Source of the DNA: Alistipes sp.
Lineage (GTDB): Bacteria; Bacteroidota; Bacteroidia; Bacteroidales; Rikenellaceae
DNA length: 38,991 bases
Assembly: GCA_017555695.1 (NCBI GenBank)
Contig: JAFZFX010000031.1
Coordinates: 1-38,991, forward strand
Reading direction: 5' to 3'
The notes under the pieces were generated by a model that saw only the letters and a list, made by a program, of their open reading frames with translations, was not told where the DNA came from and did no database searches. Below, piece after piece: positions 9,467 to 15,757 of the stretch; within the stretch, counting starts at the first letter, position 1; each line of letters begins with the position of its first letter. The position numbers were made by a program, and so were the translations under genes.

Positions 9467-9474
9467 TACTTTTG
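9467..9474 (+). promoter_or_regulatory. -7 element upstream of the FabK-like gene
   Basis: TACTTTTG matches TAnnTTTG and lies 50 bp before the ATG at 9524. The -33 element is not evident. The rest of 9320-9523 shows no gene. Confidence 0.45.
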
Positions 9475-9523
9475 TCACCTACTATCGGCTACCACCACAG
9501 GTAGCATCTAACAAAAATAACTT

Positions 9524-10612
9524 ATGAAAGAATTGAAAATTGGAAACCTCCTTGCAAAAGTACCCATCGTTCAGGGAGGTATGGGCGTAGGCATCTCGCT
9601 GTCGGGTTTGTCTTCAGCCGTAGCCAACGCTGGCGGTATAGGCGTTATATCTGCAGCTGGCCTTGGCGTCATTTATAACGAATACTCAAAGGATTACAAC
9701 GAGGCGAGCATCTACGGCCTAAAGCAGGAGTTGCGCAAGGCTCGTCAGGCCACAAAGGGCATCATCGGCGTGAACATTATGGTTGCATTGAGCAACTTCG
9801 CCGATATGGTGAAGACCTCAATCGAGGAGAAGGCCGACATCATCTTCGCGGGTGCTGGTCTTCCGCTGAATCTGCCCTCGTTCCTGAAGCCAGACTCTGT
9901 GACCAAGCTCGTGCCTATCGTATCGTCGGCCCGTGCGCTGAAGCTCATCTGCCGCCGCTGGATTGGTGAGTATGGCTATACTCCCGACGCTGTGGTTGTC
10001 GAGGGCCCCAAGGCTGGTGGTCACCTCGGCTACTCTCACGAGCAGATTAACGACGAGAACTACTCTCTGGAGAGCATCGTTCCCGAGGTCGTGGCCGCAG
10101 CACGCGAGATTGGCGAGCAGCAGGGCTGCAACATCCCCGTAATCGCCGGCGGTGGTGTCTATACAGGCGAGGATATCTACAATATTATGTCGCTCGGTGC
10201 AGACGCAGTGCAGATGGGTACGCGCTTCGTTACCACCAACGAGTGCGACGCAGACGACAAGTTCAAGCAGTGCTATATCGATGCCAAGCAGGAGGATATC
10301 ACTATCATCCAGAGCCCCGTCGGTATGCCTGGCCGTGCCGTTCACAACTCGTTCCTCGAGAAGGTGAAGCAGGGTCTGAAGCAGCCCAAGGCTTGCCCCT
10401 TCAACTGCATCAAGACTTGCGATGTGACCAACTCGCCCTACTGCATTATGCTGGCTCTCTACAACGCCTACCGAGGCAAGATGGAGAATGGCTACGCCTT
10501 CTGCGGCAGCAACGCTTGGCGCACCAATAAAATCATCAGTGTCAGCGAATTAATTGATACACTCAAGACTGAATATCAGGCTAAAGCCGAGGTCGCAATG
10601 GCCAACGCATAG
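9524..10612 (+). CDS. FMN-dependent nitronate monooxygenase / FabK-like oxidoreductase with Cys-rich C-terminus
   Basis: A 362-residue TIM-barrel flavoprotein of the 2-nitropropane dioxygenase/FabK family. The N-terminus (VPIVQGGMGVGIS) and the GPKAGGHLG loop (161-169, with H167, the usual catalytic position) are clear, and AGGGVYTGEDI with GADAVQMGTRF gives the FMN phosphate site. The physiological substrate is unknown: such proteins are annotated either as nitronate monooxygenase or as enoyl-ACP reductase II, and sequence alone does not decide. After the barrel comes a Cys cluster (C291, C295, C299, C307, then C327) not found in well-studied fungal nitronate monooxygenases. It is monocistronic, with its own promoter candidate and a strong terminator. 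Confidence 0.8.
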   Translation: MKELKIGNLLAKVPIVQGGMGVGISLSGLSSAVANAGGIGVISAAGLGVIYNEYSKDYNEASIYGLKQELRKARQATKGIIGVNIMVALSNFADMVKTSIEEKADIIFAGAGLPLNLPSFLKPDSVTKLVPIVSSARALKLICRRWIGEYGYTPDAVVVEGPKAGGHLGYSHEQINDENYSLESIVPEVVAAAREIGEQQGCNIPVIAGGGVYTGEDIYNIMSLGADAVQMGTRFVTTNECDADDKFKQCYIDAKQEDITIIQSPVGMPGRAVHNSFLEKVKQGLKQPKACPFNCIKTCDVTNSPYCIMLALYNAYRGKMENGYAFCGSNAWRTNKIISVSELIDTLKTEYQAKAEVAMANA

Positions 10613-10628
10613 ACCCAATTCAACACAA

Positions 10629-10668
10629 AAAAAAGGAGTGTTCCGCAACGATGGAACACTCCTTTTTT
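10629..10668 (+). terminator. Strong intrinsic terminator after the FabK-like gene
   Basis: A 16-bp perfect inverted repeat, 10629-10644 against 10653-10668, has an 8-nt loop and ends in a T run. The symmetrical A/T flanks allow function on both strands. Confidence 0.92.
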
Positions 10669-10745
10669 ATACCCAATCACGAACCGCCAACAGCTTTTAT
10701 CGAAAAAGATTTCGGCATTTGTAACAAATATCACACTTTTTTAAT

Positions 10746-10753
10746 TAAATTTG
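10746..10753 (+). promoter_or_regulatory. -7 element upstream of the structured RNA/lipoprotein region
   Basis: TAAATTTG matches TAnnTTTG. A TTTG at 10718-10721 lies 24 bp upstream, longer than the usual 19-21. Transcription would start near 10760, about 300 nt before the lipoprotein gene. Confidence 0.4.
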
Positions 10754-10855
10754 CAGTAATTCCACTCCGCCAATATGGACTGGAAGGACATTTTTAACAT
10801 AAGGTGTTATTGAAATTATCTTCTAAAATCAAATTCTCGCAAAATTTGAAACAGC

Positions 10856-10984
10856 ATGAAGATTGTAACAATAGCACCACATCATTGGTATGTACAGCCG
10901 TCATTGGCTTCTTACATAACCTTTGGTGTGGGCTACTGTTTTATCCATGCTGTAGGCAATGCGAGAAGCCTGATTTTAGGATAA
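10856..10984 (+). CDS. Possible 42-residue ORF in the lipoprotein leader
   Basis: An ATG-to-TAA frame whose product starts MKIVTIAPHHWYVQPS and continues as a mostly hydrophobic, aromatic-rich peptide ending SLILG. No family recognised. Its last third overlaps the left arms of a nested hairpin (10925-11003) and its stop codon lies in the inner stem, so it might be a leader peptide whose translation affects the hairpin, or simply a chance frame through a structured RNA. The upstream sequence is A-rich, as is common for starts in this phylum, which does not discriminate. Confidence 0.3.
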   Translation: MKIVTIAPHHWYVQPSLASYITFGVGYCFIHAVGNARSLILG

Positions 10985-11019
10985 AATAATAAGTTCCCAC
11001 ACCTTTTTATTTTTTTTGT
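10925..11019 (+). ncRNA. Nested RNA structure ending in terminator-like hairpin
   Basis: Three concentric stems are visible: GGTGTGGG (10925-10932) with CCCACACC (10996-11003); TTTTATCC (10939-10946) with GGATAAAA (10979-10986); AGGC (10954-10957) with GCCT (10968-10971). A run of T follows directly (11004-11017). This is either the 3' end of a small RNA or a leader element (attenuator or riboswitch-like) for the lipoprotein gene that starts 60 bp downstream. I do not recognise it as a named riboswitch class. Confidence 0.55.
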
Positions 11020-11064
11020 TATACCTTCATCTGGGAATTGTGGGGGCAAAAAGAAAATAAACAG

Positions 11065-11871
11065 ATGAAAACATTTAGATTAGTTGGAGCGGCTTTACTT
11101 GCCGTTTTGATGTGCGTGAATTTCACATCTTGTAGCAAAGACGACGACGCAAACACAGAAACAGGAGGCAACGAAAATGGCAACGGTGGAGCAGTAGTCG
11201 TTAGCGAAAAGAAGTTGACAAAGATTACTTGCAAAGACAATGTATGGGACGCAACTTACATATTCAGTTACGACAGCGAAGGCCGATTGAAAACAGCTAC
11301 ATACAATGAAACAGATGGCGAATCCGCATATAATTTTGATTATCAGTATATTTGGGGTGACGATGCAATAGTGGTAAAAGAGAAATTTAGTTATCCCGAT
11401 GGTACTACTTCCACAGATAGTTACTCCTTCACCTTAAAAGATGGCCTTGTACAAAGTTCAAGTAGTGAATATCAAAATGGAACATATTTCTACAATAGTT
11501 CGAATAGATTTATTAAGGCTGAATATGATAGAAAAGATTACTCTATAAATGTTGTTTGGGATAAGGACAAAATAGTATCTGTAAAGCATAGTGATACATA
11601 CTCCTCATACTATACAACTATAACCTATGGCGAGACTTGTAAAAAAGGATATCTTCCTTTGATTGTAGACATAATTGACTTAGGGTATATATTATTTATG
11701 GCCCATCCCGAAATCGCGGGATTGCGAACTAATCAGTTGCCTAATACATACACATCAGAAGATTTTGACATTTGTGCGACTTATGAGTTTGACAAAGATG
11801 GTTATATCTCAAAAATCAAAGAAACCGACGAGGATGGAGATGTTACAACATACACACTTACTTGGAAGTAA
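11065..11871 (+). CDS. Surface-type lipoprotein, DUF4595-like
   Basis: A 268-residue lipoprotein of unknown function. The signal peptide ends in a lipobox (FTSC, Cys at about 23) followed by SKDDD, the acidic motif known in Bacteroidetes to direct lipoproteins to the cell surface. The mature part is a run of beta-strand repeats with YD-like phrases (YSYDSEGRLK-type units: FSYDSEGRLKTATY, YEFDKDGYISKIKETDEDG), typical of DUF4595/RHS-like small lipoproteins. The Met at 11065 is chosen because the residues before it do not form a signal peptide. The gene is more AT-rich than its neighbours, which may indicate acquisition. A structured leader lies upstream and a long hairpin downstream. Confidence 0.8.
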   Translation: MKTFRLVGAALLAVLMCVNFTSCSKDDDANTETGGNENGNGGAVVVSEKKLTKITCKDNVWDATYIFSYDSEGRLKTATYNETDGESAYNFDYQYIWGDDAIVVKEKFSYPDGTTSTDSYSFTLKDGLVQSSSSEYQNGTYFYNSSNRFIKAEYDRKDYSINVVWDKDKIVSVKHSDTYSSYYTTITYGETCKKGYLPLIVDIIDLGYILFMAHPEIAGLRTNQLPNTYTSEDFDICATYEFDKDGYISKIKETDEDGDVTTYTLTWK

Positions 11872-11905
11872 TAACCATCTGACCAAAACGAATTTATTTT
11901 AATCG

Positions 11906-11947
11906 TTGCGAGCATTTGAGATTGCCGCGTTGCTATGCTCCTCGCAA
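11906..11947. repeat. REP-like palindromic element (TTGCGAG...CTCGCAATGAC)
   Basis: TTGCGAG (11906-11912) and CTCGCAA (11941-11947) flank a GC-rich core containing GAGATTGCCGCGTTGCTATG. This resembles a short palindromic repeat (CATTGCGAGGAGC...GGCAATCTC type) that I recall from many unrelated bacterial genomes. Only one copy is visible here, so its repeat status rests on memory. Confidence 0.45.
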
Positions 11948-11966
11948 TGACATTACAAAATAGAAT

Positions 11967-11998
11967 GGGGATGTCCAACAAATTTGTCGGACATCCCC
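11967..11998. terminator. Bidirectional hairpin between lipoprotein gene and terL
   Basis: GGGGATGTCC (11967-11976) pairs with GGACATCCCC (11989-11998), and the loop ACAAATTTGT is itself palindromic. T-rich sequence follows on both strands. It lies between convergent genes, so it can end both transcripts. Confidence 0.7.
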
Positions 11999-12127
11999 TT
12001 ATTCTTGGAAGTTGTATAACAAGAGTTATTTTTAGGCACTCGATGCCCGAAAAACCGCAGCATACTCGGCGTATGTGAGGATTTTGAGGGCAAGAGTAAC
12101 GCCAAAAGAGCCTTGTTTGACAGCTTC

Positions 12128-13561
12128 TTACAAAAAGCCAAAGCGCTGGATTTTTGTAGGCTTATTAAAAGACTCCTCCTGTTCGACAATGCCCGTCAGT
12201 ACATCAGCCGCATCGTGCCAGCGGTTGGCCTTGAAGTCACGGCGGTAGGTCGTAAGATGGGCATACAGTTCGGGCCACTTCTGTGCCCACCCTCGAGGAA
12301 ATCGCACCGAGTGCAGAGCCGTGGCAGAGTTCGATAATATGCGGGCCTCCTTATTACCACTCTGATGAAACCACTCGACCCTAACGCGGGGCGCCAGCCG
12401 CTGAATGGCTCGCGCAAAACCTCTTCCGCCATTATTACTCTCGACGAAGGCTTGGCGCGTGGCCGAGCGCACAAGCATATCAGCCACCAACTGTTCGGTA
12501 ACATCCATAGGCTCACGCGAATAGACCACATCCGTGATGTATATCACGCCATCGGCATCCACCGCATACGACATCGAGCAGAGGTAGTCGTCACCCATAT
12601 CGGCCGTGTCGGTGTAGTTCGCCCACCGCACAATATCCGTAGGCAGGGTGTCATATTCGCTGAACGATGCACCATAGAGCAGTCCGCCCTGCGCCACGGG
12701 GCGCCCCTGATACATACACTCAAAACGAAGCGAATCCAATCGGCGCTTAGCCTCGAGCAGTGACTCATTCTGAAACTCGGGCCACAACGCCTCACCAACC
12801 ATTCGCGGGTCAATCTCGCTGGGGTCACCCGTCTTCAGCGCCTCAAAATTCAGACACAGCCAATCATCCACCCCGAGCGTATCAATATCTGACCAACTCC
12901 GCAAATCGACACACCGCTCGTACTTACGCAGCACGCCTATCAAATCCTCCTCGTGCCAGCGCGTAAAGACCATCAACTCCTGCGAGTTGTTATGCATACG
13001 GGTTCTCACAACCGAGGTGTACCACTCCCAACAGTTGGCGCGCACAATGGGCGAGTTGGCCTCCATAGCATCTTTGTAGAGGTCGTCAAGAATAAAGCAA
13101 TCCACCCTATTGCCCGTCAGCGACCCTTCGCGCCCGACAGAGATAAGCGATCCACTCTGCCCCACAATTTCCACCTCATCGGCCGTACGCAGATACTGCG
13201 GCGGCTTACCACCGCTCTTTATGCGCGTTTCGGGAAAGAGCGAAGCGTAGCCCTCACCCTCGACAATACGCTGCACACGACGATTGAATCTATTAGCCAG
13301 CGCCGACGAATAGGATGCAATGGCCACCTTCAAATCGGGATTAAGCCCAAGCATATAGGCTGGCAGCAAGGTACTCGACCCCACACTCTTACCGTGCTGC
13401 GGCGGCATAGAGACCATCAACTTACGGATGCGCCCCCGAGCGAAGAGTTCGAGCAGACGGTAATAGACTCGGTGAAACCGCTGCACCTCTATAAAAGGAT
13501 ATACCTGCGTCGCAAACTCCTCAAACGAGAGTCCCTGCTCTACATTCTGTTTTCCATTCAT
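12128..13561 (-). CDS. Phage-type terminase large subunit (orphan)
   Basis: A 477-residue terminase large subunit, the ATPase/nuclease that packages phage DNA. Both halves look intact: Walker A PPQHGKS (53-59), Walker B CFILDD (155-160), the coupling motif TRWHEEDL (200-207), then an RNase H-like nuclease with acidic residues at DTADMGDD (318-325), VESNNGG (E374) and HDAAD (D450, D453). The start overlaps the upstream 100-residue gene by 4 bp (ATGA), implying translational coupling. No portal, capsid, tail, small-terminase or integrase genes are within reach; host genes lie on both sides. It may be a prophage relic, part of a satellite, or a domesticated cassette. The absence of frameshifts argues for recent arrival or selection. 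Confidence 0.9.
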   Translation of the reverse strand: MNGKQNVEQGLSFEEFATQVYPFIEVQRFHRVYYRLLELFARGRIRKLMVSMPPQHGKSVGSSTLLPAYMLGLNPDLKVAIASYSSALANRFNRRVQRIVEGEGYASLFPETRIKSGGKPPQYLRTADEVEIVGQSGSLISVGREGSLTGNRVDCFILDDLYKDAMEANSPIVRANCWEWYTSVVRTRMHNNSQELMVFTRWHEEDLIGVLRKYERCVDLRSWSDIDTLGVDDWLCLNFEALKTGDPSEIDPRMVGEALWPEFQNESLLEAKRRLDSLRFECMYQGRPVAQGGLLYGASFSEYDTLPTDIVRWANYTDTADMGDDYLCSMSYAVDADGVIYITDVVYSREPMDVTEQLVADMLVRSATRQAFVESNNGGRGFARAIQRLAPRVRVEWFHQSGNKEARILSNSATALHSVRFPRGWAQKWPELYAHLTTYRRDFKANRWHDAADVLTGIVEQEESFNKPTKIQRFGFL

Positions 13562-13860
13562 CTTGTAATCTCGGCTAACACTTTTCTAAACTCACTAAAA
13601 TCAAAATCATTCAATCGCTCACCACTCTCGTCTGTGGTATGAAATTCCCACCACACAGGTATGATGTTGTCGATGACTCTATTCTGCACCCCTTCGGGTA
13701 GTTGCTCGTAGTGGCCATAGATGACAGCTGACAACACCATCCTGCAAGATAGGCCATTCGACTCGAACTCAAACGAGCCAGAGTAGTAATCCGACAGCGA
13801 CAAGAGCGACAACAGTCGTTCAGCCGCCTCAAGGTAAACTTCAGATGACACTTCGTACAT
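13558..13860 (-). CDS. Small acidic protein coupled to the terminase
   Basis: A 100-residue acidic protein, not recognised. It contains a predicted helical N-terminus (residues about 5-25), a central beta-like segment (GSFEFESNGLSCRMVLSAVIYGH) and the phrase VIDNIIPVWWEFHTTDESGERLNDFDF, which looks like a conserved core. It overlaps the terminase start by 4 bp and is the first gene of the pair. By position it could take the small-terminase place, but it is short and shows no HTH, so I do not assign that. It faces the S24 repressor across a shared promoter region. Confidence 0.7.
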   Translation of the reverse strand: MYEVSSEVYLEAAERLLSLLSLSDYYSGSFEFESNGLSCRMVLSAVIYGHYEQLPEGVQNRVIDNIIPVWWEFHTTDESGERLNDFDFSEFRKVLAEITR

Positions 13861-13892
13861 AGTTGATTTTTATAATTTTTAAGGTTAAAAAT

Positions 13893-13953
13893 ATTGTTTA
13901 ATTAAAATAAATTACTTAACTTTGCATCACAAAGATATATTCAAGAATTGAAT
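13893..13953. promoter_or_regulatory. Divergent promoters with candidate operators
   Basis: Plus strand: TAACTTTG (13917-13924) with ATTG 20 bp upstream (13893-13896), driving the S24 repressor. Minus strand: TATCTTTG at 13930-13937, driving the terminase pair. The two -7 elements face each other 5 bp apart. Next to them ATTCAA-GAA-TTGAAT (13939-13953) is a perfect 6+3+6 inverted repeat, a good size for a dimeric HTH repressor. Binding by the adjacent S24 protein is inference. Confidence 0.5.
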
Positions 13954-14006
13954 TTTGATTCTATTTTATACAAATTTTTAACATATAATTTTCTTATAGA
14001 TTTATT

Positions 14007-14678
14007 ATGGGAGGTAGAGTAAAACTGATAAGAAAGGAGCTAAAAATGACCCAAGACCAACTAGCACAGCGTCTTGGTATCGGCAAAGCAGCCCTTTCGA
14101 TGATCGAGACAGGCAAGTGCGGATTATCGACTCGCAACAAAAATATATTAGTTCAAGATTTGAACATCAATCCCGACTGGCTGGAGAGCGGAACGGGCAA
14201 TATGTTCAACGCCGAGCCCGACTATACAGCGTTCCGCTTGCGCTCCGACAATTCGTTGCCGATGCAGAGCGTGCCCCTCTATTCGATTGAGGGAACCGCG
14301 GGTCTGGTGCCACTCTTTGCCGACCAAGACGCAGCCAAACCCATCAACTATATACACATCCCCAACCTACCGAAGTGCGACGGTGCAATCTACATCGTGG
14401 GCGACTCGATGTATCCTCTGCTCAAGAGTGGCGACATCGTTCTCTACAAGCAGTTGCAGGATATCGACAGCATCTTCTGGGGAGATATGTATCTGTTGTC
14501 GCTCGACCTCGACGGCGAGGAGTATATCACGGTGAAATATATACAGAAGTCCGAGCGCGAGGGCTATGTAAAGCTTGTCAGCCAGAACCCTCACCACGCC
14601 GACAAGGATATAGAGATGAGCCGCATACGCGCCATTGCGTTGGTGAAGGCAAGCATCAGAATGAACTCCATCAGATAG
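14007..14678 (+). CDS. XRE-S24 (CI/LexA-like) transcriptional repressor
   Basis: A 223-residue regulator with an N-terminal HTH_3 domain (about residues 4-60; MTQDQLAQRLGIGKAALSMIE is the helix-turn-helix) and a C-terminal S24 peptidase-like domain. The Ser-Lys dyad is visible: S134 in GDSMYP and K177 in TVKY. An Ala98-Gly99 bond (GTAGLVP) stands 36 residues before the Ser, close to the LexA/CI cleavage-site spacing, so RecA-stimulated self-cleavage is plausible. It is divergent from the terminase pair and separated from the downstream transporter by only 15 bp. A phage-type repressor controlling the terminase genes is the simplest reading; a host stress regulator is the alternative. Confidence 0.88.
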   Translation: MGGRVKLIRKELKMTQDQLAQRLGIGKAALSMIETGKCGLSTRNKNILVQDLNINPDWLESGTGNMFNAEPDYTAFRLRSDNSLPMQSVPLYSIEGTAGLVPLFADQDAAKPINYIHIPNLPKCDGAIYIVGDSMYPLLKSGDIVLYKQLQDIDSIFWGDMYLLSLDLDGEEYITVKYIQKSEREGYVKLVSQNPHHADKDIEMSRIRAIALVKASIRMNSIR

Positions 14679-14693
14679 CTACGGCCATAAAGA

Positions 14694-15629
14694 ATGATTA
14701 AATCAAGTAAGATATACCATATTGCGGCACTCCTTACGGCGGCAATATGGGGAACGACATTTGTCAGCTCAAAAGTGCTACTGCAACAGGGACTCACGCC
14801 TGCGGCAATTATGACTCTGCGCTTTGCCATAGCCTACATTGGTATGCTACCACTGATGCGCAAGGGCGAAATCCTCTGTGCAAACATAAAGGATGAGATT
14901 CAGATGTTGCTACTCGGCGTATCGGGAGGCTCACTCTATTTCCTATTGGAGAATACTGCACTGGTCTACACACAAGCGTCGAATGTGGCTATCATCATCG
15001 CCGCAACACCCCTACTGACGACACTGGCTATACACTTTATCAGCCGTCAGGAGAGGGCCGACACAAAGATGTACCTCTGCTCGATGCTCTCACTGTTGGG
15101 CGTAGCGTTGGTGGTATTCAACGGAGAGTTTATCTTAAAGCTCAACCCATTGGGCGATATACTGACGCTCGGTGCAGCCGTAATGTGGGTTATCTACAGC
15201 ATATTGGTGTTGCGCGTGCAGGGTCGTTACTCGTCGGCAACGATTACTCGCAAGGTATTTTTCTACGGTATCCTGACACTCGTTCCCTACTTCTGGTTGG
15301 TAGAGCCGTTTGGTGTTAGCTGGGAAGTAATCACTCGCCCCGTCGTGCTCTACAATCTGTTGTTCCTTGGTGTGCTGGCTTCGCTTATATGCTATTGGCT
15401 GTGGAATATTGTCATCGAGAAGTTAGGAGCTATCCGCTCAACGAACTACCTCTACATCAACCCCATCGTGGCACTCGTTACATCATATCTGATACTCAAC
15501 GAGCGCATCACCTCGCTGGCCATTATCGGCACGGTACTGATTCTCGTTGGCGTCTATCTCCACGAACGAGGCAAGAGTGAAACGGCAAAAAGTAAAATAT
15601 GTGATAAAAAATCGGCTATAGAAGGATAA
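14694..15629 (+). CDS. EamA/DMT-superfamily transporter
   Basis: A 311-residue inner-membrane protein with about ten hydrophobic helices arranged as two EamA repeats, the usual layout of drug/metabolite exporters. The first repeat begins YHIAALLTAAIWGTTFVSSK with the family's early AxxWG motif, and the second shows GAVMWVIYSILVL. The C-terminus is basic and cytoplasmic. Substrate cannot be told from sequence; relatives export amino acids, nucleotides or drugs. The ATG lies 15 bp after the S24 repressor stop, so the two may share a transcript, though no functional link is evident. Confidence 0.88.
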   Translation: MIKSSKIYHIAALLTAAIWGTTFVSSKVLLQQGLTPAAIMTLRFAIAYIGMLPLMRKGEILCANIKDEIQMLLLGVSGGSLYFLLENTALVYTQASNVAIIIAATPLLTTLAIHFISRQERADTKMYLCSMLSLLGVALVVFNGEFILKLNPLGDILTLGAAVMWVIYSILVLRVQGRYSSATITRKVFFYGILTLVPYFWLVEPFGVSWEVITRPVVLYNLLFLGVLASLICYWLWNIVIEKLGAIRSTNYLYINPIVALVTSYLILNERITSLAIIGTVLILVGVYLHERGKSETAKSKICDKKSAIEG

Positions 15630-15646
15630 CAAGAGGAATTATCGCA

Positions 15647-15654
15647 TATCTTTG
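15647..15654 (+). promoter_or_regulatory. -7 element for korAB
   Basis: TATCTTTG matches TAnnTTTG. Transcription would start at about 15660, exactly at the first leader hairpin, leaving a leader of about 98 nt. No -33 TTTG is evident. Confidence 0.55.
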
Positions 15655-15659
15655 TAAGG

Positions 15660-15714
15660 ATAAAACTTCGAGTTTTATGGTGTGGCTGTGAGTCCCGTGA
15701 CTACGCGACACACC
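15660..15714 (+). promoter_or_regulatory. Two-hairpin structured leader of korA
   Basis: Hairpin 1: ATAAAACT (15660-15667), loop TCG, AGTTTTAT (15671-15678). Hairpin 2 starts at once: GGTGTG (15679-15684) with CACACC (15709-15714), and an inner AGTC/GACT. A 5'-terminal stabilising hairpin or a regulatory leader are both possible; no named class is recognised. Confidence 0.4.
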
Positions 15715-15757
15715 TTCCACAGAAAGAGAAACAAATAAACTATAACAAATAGATATT

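Noticed and set aside
10804-10989. 61-residue GTG-initiated frame before the lipoprotein gene
   Set aside because: Weak start, odd composition and overlap with the structured RNA; the ATG frame at 10856 is the better, though still doubtful, candidate.
11953-12189. 78-residue minus-strand frame downstream of and overlapping terL
   Set aside because: Runs through a terminator and a suspected repeat and overlaps the terL end out of frame; no start context or family.
12128-14678. Complete prophage
   Set aside because: Only terminase, a small partner and a repressor are present; no portal, capsid, tail, lysis or integrase genes and no attachment-site repeats seen.
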